The notes beneath the pieces were generated by a model, which was not told the DNA's origin, ran no database searches, and saw nothing but the letters and a program-made list of their open reading frames with translations. Positions 16,526-25,092 of a stretch of DNA of 33,383 nucleotides are shown here, one piece after another (position 1 is the first letter of the stretch; each line of letters starts with the position of its first letter). The DNA is from Treponema sp. (GTDB lineage Bacteria; Spirochaetota; Spirochaetia; Treponematales; Treponemataceae). Both the position numbers and the translations under genes were made by a program. The DNA is taken from positions 1-33,383 of the forward strand of contig JAFZRP010000120.1 in assembly GCA_017619795.1 (NCBI GenBank). The letters run 5' to 3'.

Positions 16526-19303
16526 CTATACTATAACCTTTACGGTGCTGCCTCCGGTGCGAGCCTTTTTAACGACAATCTGCTTGTCAATTTTTTCCTT
16601 GAGTAAATCTACGTGCGAAATTATGCCGACAAGACGGTTTCCTTCCGTTATTCCGGAAAGGGCCTTAAAGGCTTTTTGAAGAGTTTCGCTGTCCAGGGTT
16701 CCAAAGCCTTCGTCAATAAACATCGAATCAATTTTGATTCCGCCAGCAGAAAGCCGAACTTCATCGGAAAGGCCAAGTGCAAGGGCGAGCGAGGCCTGGA
16801 ACGATTCTCCGCCGGAAAGTGATTTTACACTTCGCTGGCCGCCGTTATAATGGTCAATTACATCGAGCTCAAGACCTGTCTGGCTTCGCAAATCGGCAGC
16901 CTCCTTCTTACGAACAAGCTCATACTGCATGTCGCTCATTATCATCAGGCGTTTGTTTGCATGAGCAATAATTCGGTCAAAGTATGTCATCTGAATATAA
17001 GTCTCAAGCTTGATTTTTTCTTTGCCACCGGAAAGTCCTCCGTTTGCAGTTTTTGAAAGGGCACTTACATAAGAATATTGATTTTGAATAACACTAAGCT
17101 CCTGTGATCGCTGCTTTATGTTTTCAAGAGCCGTGTTGTTTGTCGTAAGTCTTGAGTCTACAGCTGTTTTCTGATCAGTGATATTGTTACGTTCCTTATC
17201 CAAATCGTCGAGCTTTTCCTTCAGTTCTGCAACATTTATTTCTTCAGTTCCTTTGAGCTGAGCTTCCAGTTGCTTTACCTGACTTTCAAGTGCTGTAAAC
17301 TTAGTCTGTTCATCATTATATTTATTCTCTGCCTCATCAAAGTCCTGTTTTAACTTGTCAATCTGATTTTGAAGAGCAGAAACCGCATCTCGTGCGGCGT
17401 CAATGTTTTCAAACTTAAGCTTTGATCGCTGTTCCTTTGCCTGCTTTTCTTTTTCCTGCAGGCGTGCATCAAGAGCCGAAAGCTCTTCATTCTTTTTTTG
17501 AAGTTCCTCTGTTTTCTGCTTAAGACGCTCCTGAAGCTCTGGTAATTCTTCGTTTATTTTATTTTTCTTTTCAACACGTTTGTTTTCTTCTTCAAGATTT
17601 TTATTACATTCCTTCAGCAGATTTAAAGCCTTATCCTTCTGTTCTGCAATTTTTTGCTTTAAGAGAGATAAGTCTTCTGCGCTTTCATCCTTTGCAAGCT
17701 TTGCATAATTTTCTTTTACAACCTTTAGTGTATTTTCATAAAGTGTTTTGCTCTCAGCACATTTTGTATTTGCAGAAGAAACTGCCAGATTCAATTCCTT
17801 ATCTTCTTTTTCTGCCTGATCGAGCTGTTCCTTAGTTGGTGCTCCTTCAGATTTTGTTGCAGGCTTTGGATGATCCAGTGAGCCGCATACAGGACAAGGA
17901 ACACCATCCTTTAATTCCTGAGCAATTATGCCGGCCTGTTCATCCATGTAAACCTTACGAAGATGTTTATAATTCACATCAAACTCTTCGTAGGATTTTT
18001 GAGTTGATATGTATGCCTCCTGCAAAGCATTAAATTCCTTCAAAAGGTGTTCACAGTCTGCGGCAGATTTTTCAAGTTCATCAAAATCATTCTTTCGTTT
18101 GTCGGCTTCTTTTTGAGCTGCGTCTGCTTTATAAAACTTTTCTTCTGCATCAGCGAGCTCTTTTAGTTTTTCAGAAAGGGATGATGTTTGTTTATCGCAT
18201 TCCTCGCAGTCCGCTTTTAGTGTATCTATCTGCTCTTTGAGACCTTTCTTTTGATTTTCAATATCTTTTACATCTTTAGCTATAGTATCAAGCTCTTCGT
18301 ATTTTTTTAATTCCTCGTTTAATACGGCAAGCTCTGCTTCTTTATCCGTGCGTTCCTTTGCCCGGCCTTTTTCATTTTCAAACGCCTGTTTAACTTCTAC
18401 AATAGTTTTTTGTATTTCCTCAAAATCTGCTGACTTCTGTTTATAATCAGCGCGAAGCTTTTCTGTTTCTTCATTTTTTGAAAGGGTATCGCGAAGCGTG
18501 TTGCACTGTTTCTCAAGGTCAGTAATTATGTCTGTAAGTTTTTTGTGCGCAGTCTGATCCTCTGCAATTATTTTTTGGATAAGCTCAATTTCATCCGTAA
18601 TTCCAAGCGCATTCGATTTTGCTTTTTCAAGTTCGATATTAAGAGTGCTTGTCGGGTCGCACAAAATACCGTTTACAAAAATAGAAAGGGCTTTTCCAAT
18701 ATCGGTACACTCGCGTTCTAAATTCTTTTCCTGTTCCGAAAGTTTTTGCTGCAGAATCTGGTAATAATCAGTTTTAAAAATCTTACGGAAAATATCCTGA
18801 CGTTTTCCCGTATCCTCCATCAACAGCTTTTGAAAATCTCCCTGTGCAATCATTACAATCTGCGAAAACTGATTTGCATCAATTCCTAAAAGTTCGTTGA
18901 TTGCGTTAGTAACTTTTCCCTGTCCTGTTACAACAGTTCCATCCGGCATAGAAAGTGTTGCCTCGGCAATCTGCTTTGTAACAGAATCGCCGCGTCTGGA
19001 ACGTCTTTCATATTCAGGATTTCGTTTTACAACATAAGTTTTTCCGCGGTATTCAAACGTGAGCTCAACTTCGGTTGGAATATCTGGAGTGGCAAAGGTA
19101 GAACGAATCATTGCTATTGTTCGATTCTGACCATTTACGCTTCCATAAAGTGCGTATGATATTGCATCGAAAATTGTTGTTTTACCGGAGCCTGTGTCTC
19201 CCGTAATAAGATACAAGCCCTGAGTTCCGAGCTGTTCAAGATTAATTTCTGTCCGCTGGCAATAAGTTCCAAATCCGGTGATAATCAGTTTTAATGGTCT
19301 CAT
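16526..19303 (-). CDS. sbcC: Exonuclease SbcCD subunit C (Rad50-like)
   Basis: A 925-residue SMC-like ATPase that, with SbcD, opens and cleaves DNA hairpins and protein-blocked ends. Walker A GDTGSGKT is at residues 35-42; two long coiled coils flank the zinc-hook motif CPVC at about residue 470; the ABC signature SLSGGE is at about 828 and Walker B MFIDEGFGTLD at about 860-870. The length is normal for Gram-positive and spirochaete SbcC. It is translationally coupled to sbcD by an ATGA overlap at 19300-19303. It ends about 60 bases from the tRNA and is regarded as core chromosome. Confidence 0.97.
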   Translation of the reverse strand: MRPLKLIITGFGTYCQRTEINLEQLGTQGLYLITGDTGSGKTTIFDAISYALYGSVNGQNRTIAMIRSTFATPDIPTEVELTFEYRGKTYVVKRNPEYERRSRRGDSVTKQIAEATLSMPDGTVVTGQGKVTNAINELLGIDANQFSQIVMIAQGDFQKLLMEDTGKRQDIFRKIFKTDYYQILQQKLSEQEKNLERECTDIGKALSIFVNGILCDPTSTLNIELEKAKSNALGITDEIELIQKIIAEDQTAHKKLTDIITDLEKQCNTLRDTLSKNEETEKLRADYKQKSADFEEIQKTIVEVKQAFENEKGRAKERTDKEAELAVLNEELKKYEELDTIAKDVKDIENQKKGLKEQIDTLKADCEECDKQTSSLSEKLKELADAEEKFYKADAAQKEADKRKNDFDELEKSAADCEHLLKEFNALQEAYISTQKSYEEFDVNYKHLRKVYMDEQAGIIAQELKDGVPCPVCGSLDHPKPATKSEGAPTKEQLDQAEKEDKELNLAVSSANTKCAESKTLYENTLKVVKENYAKLAKDESAEDLSLLKQKIAEQKDKALNLLKECNKNLEEENKRVEKKNKINEELPELQERLKQKTEELQKKNEELSALDARLQEKEKQAKEQRSKLKFENIDAARDAVSALQNQIDKLKQDFDEAENKYNDEQTKFTALESQVKQLEAQLKGTEEINVAELKEKLDDLDKERNNITDQKTAVDSRLTTNNTALENIKQRSQELSVIQNQYSYVSALSKTANGGLSGGKEKIKLETYIQMTYFDRIIAHANKRLMIMSDMQYELVRKKEAADLRSQTGLELDVIDHYNGGQRSVKSLSGGESFQASLALALGLSDEVRLSAGGIKIDSMFIDEGFGTLDSETLQKAFKALSGITEGNRLVGIISHVDLLKEKIDKQIVVKKARTGGSTVKVIV

Positions 19304-20463
19304 TTTTTTCCTCCCCAGATATCTTCTATTAATTCTTGTGCGAACTTTCTCTGTTCTATAGAAAACTTCTGATTATTTTGAAGCTCGTAAAAGCGTTCAA
19401 ATAAATCAAGAGGAGAAATATTTTCAATCTGCGATAATGCTTCTATTTTATTATCCTTTTGTGTGCGCGAATTGTCATACTGTAAGCTTACAAGATTTTT
19501 GTAAATCAGCTGAAGGCGGGCAAAGCCCTCTGGAATCTCTTCTTCGTCTGTAAGTGTGATGTGAAGATATTCATTAATACTGTCGCCCATCTGCTCCCAA
19601 TATTTTTTAAGCGTAAGCTCTTCGTATGTGCCTTTTATGCAGCGAAGATCATGCTGTGGTACAAAAAGAACAGGTTTAACCTTGAGGCTTCCTTTTTCTT
19701 CAAGCTCCACCATCAATCCGCCTTTTTTATGATTCACTTCTGAAAACGAATATTTTAATGGACTTCCACTGTATCTAATGTTTTCGCCTCCAGCTTTTTG
19801 CATGCCGTGAAGATGTCCCAGCGCAACATAATCAAACTTACTAAAAAGCTCTGCACTTATATTATCGCTTCCGCCAACACTTATATCCTCAGAATCGCAG
19901 CGGGCACTTCCCGTAACAAACTGATGCGCAATAAGAACATTTCTCTGCGACCAGTCAACCTTCATCTGAGAAATTGCTGCCTCAACCGCAGAGTCATACG
20001 AGGTGATTTTTTCTGCTTCGTCAGCTTTTCCCTGAGCTTCGAGTGCAGCCTTTACAATTGCAGGCTTTATATATGGAAGAAGATAAATATTAACCGGACC
20101 ATTTTTATCACTAAGCTCGTATTTGCAGACAGTTCCGTCGTAAACCCGTGAAAAATGAATGCCGCTTGTTTCCATAAGGGAAGCTCCGCAGGTCATGCGT
20201 TCAGGGGAGTCGTGATTTCCGCTAATGATAAAAACCTCAAGCTTCCGTTCTGCAAGACGACACAAAAAGGTGTCAAAAAGCTTTACGGCTTCAATTGTCG
20301 GAATGCCCTTGTCGTAAATATCTCCGGCAATAAGGACGGCATCAGGCTTCAGCTCATCAATCGCCTGAAGAATCTTGTAAACAATAAACTGCTGGTCTTC
20401 TATAAGCGAAAACTCGTTTAGTTTTTTACCAAAATGTAAATCGGAAATGTGCAGGAATTTCAT
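19300..20463 (-). CDS. sbcD: Exonuclease SbcCD subunit D (Mre11-like nuclease)
   Basis: A 387-residue metallophosphoesterase nuclease. Motifs are complete: HISDLHFGK (residues 4-12), AGDIYDKG (about 46-53), SGNHDSPER (about 81-89), the histidine of LIAHQF and GHLHGMQ in the C-terminal part of the catalytic domain (about 217-223). A capping region follows. The ATG at 20461-20463 has AGGTGG just upstream. It forms a two-gene operon with sbcC and is divergent from hprK. Confidence 0.97.
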   Translation of the reverse strand: MKFLHISDLHFGKKLNEFSLIEDQQFIVYKILQAIDELKPDAVLIAGDIYDKGIPTIEAVKLFDTFLCRLAERKLEVFIISGNHDSPERMTCGASLMETSGIHFSRVYDGTVCKYELSDKNGPVNIYLLPYIKPAIVKAALEAQGKADEAEKITSYDSAVEAAISQMKVDWSQRNVLIAHQFVTGSARCDSEDISVGGSDNISAELFSKFDYVALGHLHGMQKAGGENIRYSGSPLKYSFSEVNHKKGGLMVELEEKGSLKVKPVLFVPQHDLRCIKGTYEELTLKKYWEQMGDSINEYLHITLTDEEEIPEGFARLQLIYKNLVSLQYDNSRTQKDNKIEALSQIENISPLDLFERFYELQNNQKFSIEQRKFAQELIEDIWGGKK

Positions 20464-20480
20464 TATACCACCTGGATTCC

Positions 20481-20489
20481 ATTATAGCA
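20481..20489 (-). promoter_or_regulatory. Extended -10 promoter of sbcDC
   Basis: On the minus strand TGCTATAAT gives a perfect TATAAT (20486-20481) with the extended TG-n element, about 20 bases before the sbcD start. The -35 region is weak. Confidence 0.6.
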
Positions 20490-20510
20490 CACAATCTCCC
20501 ACGTACAAAT

Positions 20511-20533
20511 GAAGGGCAATTGAAGGGCAATTG
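20511..20533. repeat. Tandem 11-bp repeat in the sbcD-hprK intergenic region
   Basis: GAAGGGCAATT occurs twice in tandem (20511-20521 and 20522-20532), then GAAG begins a third, degenerate copy. The repeats lie between the divergent promoters, where a regulator could act on both genes. The role is unknown. Confidence 0.6.
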
Positions 20534-20548
20534 AAGTTTCAATTGTAG

Positions 20549-20577
20549 TTGCAAAAATATCCGCTTATGTGTATAGT
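20549..20577 (+). promoter_or_regulatory. hprK promoter abutting the start codon
   Basis: TTGCAA (20549-20554) and TATAGT (20572-20577) are separated by 17 bases, a good sigma-70 layout. A start point about 7 bases after the -10 box would fall at the ATG at 20584, and no Shine-Dalgarno sequence is visible, so a leaderless or near-leaderless mRNA is predicted. Confidence 0.55.
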
Positions 20578-20583
20578 AATTCT

Positions 20584-21573
20584 ATGGCAGAAAAAAAATT
20601 CACTGTTCTGGATTTGCTCGAACTTGACTTGTCTGGACACGATGCTCTTAATCTTAGATGCATTGCTGGTCGACGGGGCTTACCAAGAGCAATTACAAAT
20701 CCTGAAATAAACCGACCGGGACTTGCCTTAAGCGGATTTTACGAGAATTTTGCCCACACCCGAGTACAGCTTTTCGGTCGTGGAGAAACTGCCTATCTGT
20801 ACAAGCTTCATCATGACAAAACTACAGACACACTGGAAACCTTCTTCCAGAACGAAATACCTTGTTGTGTCTTTACTTACAATCTTGAACCAACCGAAGA
20901 ATTCAGAAACTTTGCAGAGGAAAACTGTTGTCCAATCCTGCAAACAGATTTGACATCTACCGAGTTTTTAAGCAGAATAATACGTGTTTTTTCCAATATC
21001 TTTGCGCCGCATCAGACAATGCACGGTGTTTTTGTTGAAGTTTACGGTATCGGAATCTTTCTTACCGGACATTCCGGTGTTGGAAAGAGCGAGACTGCGC
21101 TTGAGCTTGTAGAACGAGGTCACCGTCTTGTAGCAGATGATATTGTTGAGATAAGATGTGTAAACGGTAACACTCTTTTGGGACGTGGTGCCAATACATT
21201 AATAAGTCACCATATGGAAATCAGAGGCTTGGGAATTATCAATATCTCTCAGCTTTATGGTGTTGGTGCAATCCGAAACCAGAAGGAAGTGCAGCTTATT
21301 GTTCAGCTTGAGGACTGGGATTCGGCAAAAGCTTACGACCGCATTGGTACGGAGCAAAAGTACAAGGAGCTTCTGGGAGTAAAAATCCCTATGATAGAAA
21401 TCCCTGTACGACCGGGACGAAATCTTCCTATTATTATTGAGGCGGCCGCTATGAACGAGCGTCTTAAGGATATGGGATATAACTCTGCAAAAGACTTTAA
21501 CCAGAACATTCTCAAATGGCTGGAGACGAGTGATGCAAAAACGGCATTCTATGGCAATGACGATTCTTATTAG
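20584..21573 (+). CDS. hprK: HPr(Ser) kinase/phosphorylase
   Basis: A 329-residue bifunctional kinase/phosphorylase that modifies HPr on Ser46. The N-terminal regulatory domain is followed by the P-loop GHSGVGKSE (about residues 162-170), the RLVADD segment and the HprK signature EIRGLGIINI (about 212-221); the C-terminal helix is normal. A GTG at 20569 would add five residues, but it overlaps the -10 box, so ATG 20584 is used. The following ptsH encodes its substrate, 23 bases downstream, a typical operon for spirochaetes and Proteobacteria with incomplete PTS. Confidence 0.96.
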   Translation: MAEKKFTVLDLLELDLSGHDALNLRCIAGRRGLPRAITNPEINRPGLALSGFYENFAHTRVQLFGRGETAYLYKLHHDKTTDTLETFFQNEIPCCVFTYNLEPTEEFRNFAEENCCPILQTDLTSTEFLSRIIRVFSNIFAPHQTMHGVFVEVYGIGIFLTGHSGVGKSETALELVERGHRLVADDIVEIRCVNGNTLLGRGANTLISHHMEIRGLGIINISQLYGVGAIRNQKEVQLIVQLEDWDSAKAYDRIGTEQKYKELLGVKIPMIEIPVRPGRNLPIIIEAAAMNERLKDMGYNSAKDFNQNILKWLETSDAKTAFYGNDDSY

Positions 21574-21596
21574 TTTATAAATACAAGGAACGACTT

Positions 21597-21863
21597 ATGA
21601 TTGAGAAAATCTTGACTGTAAAAAACAGAGCGGGCATTCATGCAAGACCTGCAGCTATAATAGCACAGACAGCTAACAAGTTTGAAAGTGAGATAACCCT
21701 CACCCGCGACGATGCCACTGTCAATGCCAAATCCATTATGGGCGTTATTGCTATGGGCGCCGGCTACAACACCCAAATGACCATGCACGTTCAAGGCCCC
21801 GACGAAGATGAAGCCGCTTCAGTGATTGAGGCACTGTTTGAAAGTAAGTTCGAGGAAGAGTAA
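21597..21863 (+). CDS. ptsH: HPr phosphocarrier protein
   Basis: An 88-residue HPr. The enzyme I phosphorylation site is His15 in AGIHARPA, and the HprK site is Ser46 in NAKSIMGV, both intact. AAGGAA lies before the ATG. Directly downstream of hprK and closed by a strong terminator. Both sites being present means the protein can act either in phosphoryl transfer or in HprK-dependent regulation; enzyme I is not in the window. Confidence 0.97.
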   Translation: MIEKILTVKNRAGIHARPAAIIAQTANKFESEITLTRDDATVNAKSIMGVIAMGAGYNTQMTMHVQGPDEDEAASVIEALFESKFEEE

Positions 21864-21892
21864 AAAAACGCGAGCTGGCGCAGCGTTTTTTT
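21862..21892. terminator. Bidirectional-looking terminator after ptsH
   Basis: AAAAAAACGC (21862-21871) pairs with GCGTTTTTTT (21883-21892) and can be closed internally by GCTG/CAGC. The stem begins at the stop codon and ends in seven T, a strong rho-independent terminator. Confidence 0.9.
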
Positions 21893-21906
21893 ACGTGTAA
21901 ATAGCT

Positions 21907-21929
21907 AGGACTTGCCGAAGGCAAGTCCT
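21907..21929. repeat. Perfect hairpin upstream of lexA
   Basis: Ten-bp arms AGGACTTGCC (21907-21916) and GGCAAGTCCT (21920-21929) flank a GAA loop, 33 bases before the lexA start. There is no T tract, so it is not a typical terminator; it may be an operator, an RNA stem in the lexA leader, or a dispersed repeat. Confidence 0.7.
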
Positions 21930-21961
21930 TACCACTTAATTAAAAAATCTGGGAGGAAAAC

Positions 21962-22573
21962 ATGAAGCAAATTACAGAAAGACAAAAAGAAGTCCTTTCG
22001 TTCATTTCTAATTTTACGGAAGAAAACTCGTACCCACCAACTGTAAGGGAAATTGGCGAGCATTTTGGTATTTCGCTTCGTGCGGTTCAGGACCATATTG
22101 CTGCCCTTCAAAAGAAGGGATATCTGACTCAGTGTCAGAAACGTTCACGTTCAATCAAAGTTATTTCCGATATGCGCGAAAGAGAGAAGTCTTTGTTTGT
22201 AGGCAAGGTACCACTTTTGGGAACAGTTGCTGCCGGTAAACCTCTCCTCAGCGAAGAAAACCTCGACGGTTACGTAAATCTCACAGAACCATTTATCCGC
22301 CCTGGAAAAAGCTATTTTGCTCTCCGTGTACGCGGTACAAGTATGATAAACGCAGGTATTCTTGAAGGAGACCTTGCCGTAATAGAACAGTCAAGCACAG
22401 CGGTTGACGGTCAGATTATTGTTGCAGTAATTGACGATGCCATCACCCTGAAGCGTTATTATAAAGAAGCAACTCGTGTACGCCTTCAGCCGGAGAATCC
22501 AGACTTCCAGGCAATTTACTGCCAGGATGTACGAATTGTAGGTATTCTTTCCAATATCGTCCGCACGTACTAG
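21962..22573 (+). CDS. lexA: LexA-family SOS repressor
   Basis: A 203-residue repressor. The N-terminal winged helix (about residues 1-65) has the LexA-type helix-turn-helix PTVREIGEHFGISLRAVQDHI. The S24 latent protease domain carries the autocleavage pair Ala-Gly in VAAGKP (about residue 90), the catalytic Ser in GTSMIN (about 127) and Lys in TLKRYY (about 163). GGGAGG precedes the ATG. No known SOS box could be recognised upstream; spirochaete LexA sites differ from the E. coli box. holA follows 44 bases downstream. Confidence 0.95.
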   Translation: MKQITERQKEVLSFISNFTEENSYPPTVREIGEHFGISLRAVQDHIAALQKKGYLTQCQKRSRSIKVISDMREREKSLFVGKVPLLGTVAAGKPLLSEENLDGYVNLTEPFIRPGKSYFALRVRGTSMINAGILEGDLAVIEQSSTAVDGQIIVAVIDDAITLKRYYKEATRVRLQPENPDFQAIYCQDVRIVGILSNIVRTY

Positions 22574-22617
22574 TTTTTCGCGCGGGTAGAAGTGTATAGC
22601 GAATGAGTATATAGCGT

Positions 22618-23679
22618 ATGTCGTTTCCTGTTTATCTTTACACGGGTCCGGAGTTCGGATTGCGTGGCGAAGCCGTAGAAAAAGTAAAAGCCTCTCTTAA
22701 AAAGAAATATGGTGATATTGATGAGCACCTTTATTATCTCGTAGAAACTCCATTTGCAGAGGTTATCAATATCCTCTCAGCCGGCACCCTGTTCACCTCT
22801 GCCACTTGTGTTGTCTGCAAAAACGCCGAGCTTATTAAGAAAAACGATATTGCACTTCTTTCCGACTGGCTTGCTTCAGTTTCCGATGAAGGAAACGGTT
22901 CCGGCTCCAGTGCTTCAGACGATTCCGACTCCTCAGTCCTTATTCTTGTTTCCGACGAGATTTCAGTAGATGCAAAGCTGGATAAGCTTATTCCGGAATC
23001 AAACAAGCGCAAGTTCTGGGAAATGTTCGAAAAGGACAAGCTTCCTTGGGTTCAGAATTATTTCCAGAAAAACGGCTTTAGAATTGAAAGGGATGCTGCC
23101 CAGCTTATCCTTGATATGATAGAAAACAACACGGAAGCTTTGAAAAACGAATGCTCCCGTTTCTTTGTCTGCTTCCAGAAGGACCACATAATTACGTGTG
23201 ATGATGTTGATTCAATCCTCATTAATAATAGAGAAGAATCTGCATTTACGCTTTTTAACCGAATATCAAATGCAGACGCCCCTGTTCAGAAGCGCTTTGA
23301 GGACGGACTCACAATTTTACAGAAAATAAAGCTTTCAAAAGATACAAACTCAGTTCTTCTTATTGCGGGGCTTGCTTCTTGCTTTAGAAAGCTTGCACTC
23401 TGGCACAGTATTTGCCCAAACGGTTATTCTACTGATTCCGGAACCTTAAAAAATCACGGATTTTCTTCTTCTACAATGCAACGACAGTATACAAATGCGG
23501 CAAAAATATGGTCTTCGGGACAAGCCGCTGCAATTCTTGCAATTCTTTCTGCTGCCGACATGGAAATACGTTCCGGTGGCTCAATGATGGAAGAGGTTAT
23601 TCTTCAGAAAATGCTGTATGAGATTGTTGTTAAGAAGGGTGCTTCTATTCAAGTTCTGAATTGTTCAGAAGACTTTTAA
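22618..23679 (+). CDS. holA: DNA polymerase III delta subunit
   Basis: A 353-residue protein matching clamp-loader subunit delta in order and length: YLYTGPEFGLRGEAVEKVKA at the start, the VVCKNAELI strand, then the helical middle and C-terminal collar (LFNRISNADAP, ILAILSAADMEIRSG). It opens the beta clamp during loading. Divergent in sequence, as delta usually is. A Ser/Asp/Gly-rich insertion lies at about residues 98-110. No Shine-Dalgarno is visible before the ATG; two TATAGCG copies (22595-22601, 22610-22616) are just upstream. It overlaps the convergent ydbC-like gene by 35 bases. Confidence 0.88.
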   Translation: MSFPVYLYTGPEFGLRGEAVEKVKASLKKKYGDIDEHLYYLVETPFAEVINILSAGTLFTSATCVVCKNAELIKKNDIALLSDWLASVSDEGNGSGSSASDDSDSSVLILVSDEISVDAKLDKLIPESNKRKFWEMFEKDKLPWVQNYFQKNGFRIERDAAQLILDMIENNTEALKNECSRFFVCFQKDHIITCDDVDSILINNREESAFTLFNRISNADAPVQKRFEDGLTILQKIKLSKDTNSVLLIAGLASCFRKLALWHSICPNGYSTDSGTLKNHGFSSSTMQRQYTNAAKIWSSGQAAAILAILSAADMEIRSGGSMMEEVILQKMLYEIVVKKGASIQVLNCSEDF

Positions 23680-23872
23680 GTGCGGTAAGCTCTTCCTTTG
23701 TAAAGGTTGCGCCTTTTCCCATCTTCTGATGGTCAGGAGACCAGCTTCTAATATCGTATTTTGCCGGTCTGCCACCCCAGGAAACAAGGTTTAATTCAAG
23801 ATTCCAGCCGCCTTTGCCTTCTGCAATCGTTCCAATGGTTTTTACAATCTGGAAAGAAAAATCATCAGCCAT
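23645..23872 (-). CDS. YdbC/PC4-family ssDNA-binding protein
   Basis: A 75-residue protein of the bacterial PC4-like YdbC family: the GWNLELNLVSWGGRPAKYDIRSW core (about residues 22-44) and SPDHQKMGKG are characteristic, followed by one helix. Family members bind single-stranded DNA as dimers. GAGG lies eight bases upstream of the ATG at 23870-23872. Its last 35 bases overlap the 3' end of holA on the opposite strand, so both genes share their ends. Confidence 0.92.
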   Translation of the reverse strand: MADDFSFQIVKTIGTIAEGKGGWNLELNLVSWGGRPAKYDIRSWSPDHQKMGKGATFTKEELTALKSLLNNSELE

Positions 23873-23983
23873 ATCGATATCCTCACTTTTTTATGATAAA
23901 CAGGAGATACAACGTATAACATTATTTTAGCACAGATTTTTTACAAAACAATAAAATATGTTTTCGGAATCAATATTTGGGTG

Positions 23984-23989
23984 TATAAT
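23984..23989 (+). promoter_or_regulatory. -10 element upstream of the lipoprotein gene
   Basis: A perfect TATAAT in the AT-rich 220-base region between the divergent ydbC-like and lipoprotein genes, about 105 bases upstream of the lipoprotein start. The -35 region is poorly matched. The rest of the intergenic region shows nothing clear. Confidence 0.4.
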
Positions 23990-24093
23990 AGTGTTTATGC
24001 TATAGAACACTTCTTTAAAATGCTATAGACTGAAAATTGCATATATTTCTTTTAAAAAGGATATATAAAAAACTAACAAAACGAGAGGATTTT

Positions 24094-25092
24094 ATGAGAA
24101 AAGTCGTTGTTATGATTTGTTCTGCGATGCTGATTTTTTTCTGTATTTCCTGTGGGTCAAAACCTGCTCCGGAGGAACCAGAGAAAACAGCTCCTGTTGT
24201 TGAGACACCTAAGCCAGAACCAGAACCAGAGCCAGTAAAAAAGGCTGATAATGGTGCTGCTTTAAAAGGCATAGATGATGCTAGAAAACTTGCATTGGAT
24301 GCAGGTGTAAAAGACTACGAACCTGATAAACTCAAGGCAATTGATGACTTGTATGATAAACTTAAGGCAAAAGCTGATAGTGGAGAAGATATCTCAGAAG
24401 CCAGCAAGGATCTTGCTGACCGCTATGCCGCTTTGACCGCTTATGTAAAAGCTTGCCAGGTAAATGATGATATTTATGATTCAGAAATGGTAGAATTGGC
24501 AGAAGATGTGTACGAAAAAGGCTACAATGATCTTCTTGCTTACGAAGACTTGTTCAACAATCCTAATTCTACAGGAAAAGAACAGCTCGACAAAGCTAAC
24601 AGTGCAAAAGTAACTCTTACTGGTGTTTATGCAATCATCTTCAAACAGATGACAAAGGATGCTCGTACAGATGCTCTTGCTTCTAAGAAGGATGCAGAAA
24701 GTGTAAGAGCTCAGGTTTCTCAGAAAGAGAAATATAACAAAGCTGTTGATTTGTTTAAGAAGGGTGACTCTGCTTACACAATGATGGCTTATGAAAGAGC
24801 TTATGACAATTATATTGATGCAACAGATCTTTTTGATGAGATGTATGACGATATCGCTGAAAAGCGTGCCGCTGCTCTTAAGAAGATTGAAGAAGCAAAA
24901 ATTAAGGTAAAAGAAAGCGAAGACTTTGCTCTTCAGGCAGATAAAAAAGCTCCTATGAAGACAAAGCTTGATGGTATTGAAGATGAGGATGCAGTTCTTC
25001 TTGAAGATGATGATTATGCTGATCCTGCAGCTTCAGAGGTTGCTGTGCCAGAAACTGTAAGAGAAGCACCTATAGGAGATGATGCAAAATGA
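24094..25092 (+). CDS. Spirochaete-type lipoprotein with helical repeats
   Basis: A 332-residue predicted lipoprotein. Signal peptide MRKVV followed by a hydrophobic core ends in FCISC-GS, so Cys20 is the likely lipidated residue; the lipobox is loose, as in spirochaetes. A Pro/Glu-rich linker (about residues 24-50) leads to a long helical region resembling tetratricopeptide-like repeats (ALDAGVKDYEPDKL, FKKGDSAYTMMAYERAY). The frame opens at 24037, but GAGAGG precedes ATG 24094. The start of the LysM gene overlaps its stop, so the two are coupled. Likely envelope-associated; the specific role is unknown. Confidence 0.85.
   Translation: MRKVVVMICSAMLIFFCISCGSKPAPEEPEKTAPVVETPKPEPEPEPVKKADNGAALKGIDDARKLALDAGVKDYEPDKLKAIDDLYDKLKAKADSGEDISEASKDLADRYAALTAYVKACQVNDDIYDSEMVELAEDVYEKGYNDLLAYEDLFNNPNSTGKEQLDKANSAKVTLTGVYAIIFKQMTKDARTDALASKKDAESVRAQVSQKEKYNKAVDLFKKGDSAYTMMAYERAYDNYIDATDLFDEMYDDIAEKRAAALKKIEEAKIKVKESEDFALQADKKAPMKTKLDGIEDEDAVLLEDDDYADPAASEVAVPETVREAPIGDDAK

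Noticed and set aside
16400..16606. Plus-strand reading frame beginning MDSNHRPSGYEPDELP
   Set aside because: This is the familiar false protein produced by reading across the antisense of a tRNA gene; the tRNA-Met cloverleaf explains the sequence.
16526..19303. Several plus-strand reading frames opposite sbcC and sbcD
   Set aside because: They are antisense shadows of long, well-conserved genes, without ribosome binding sites or recognisable domains.
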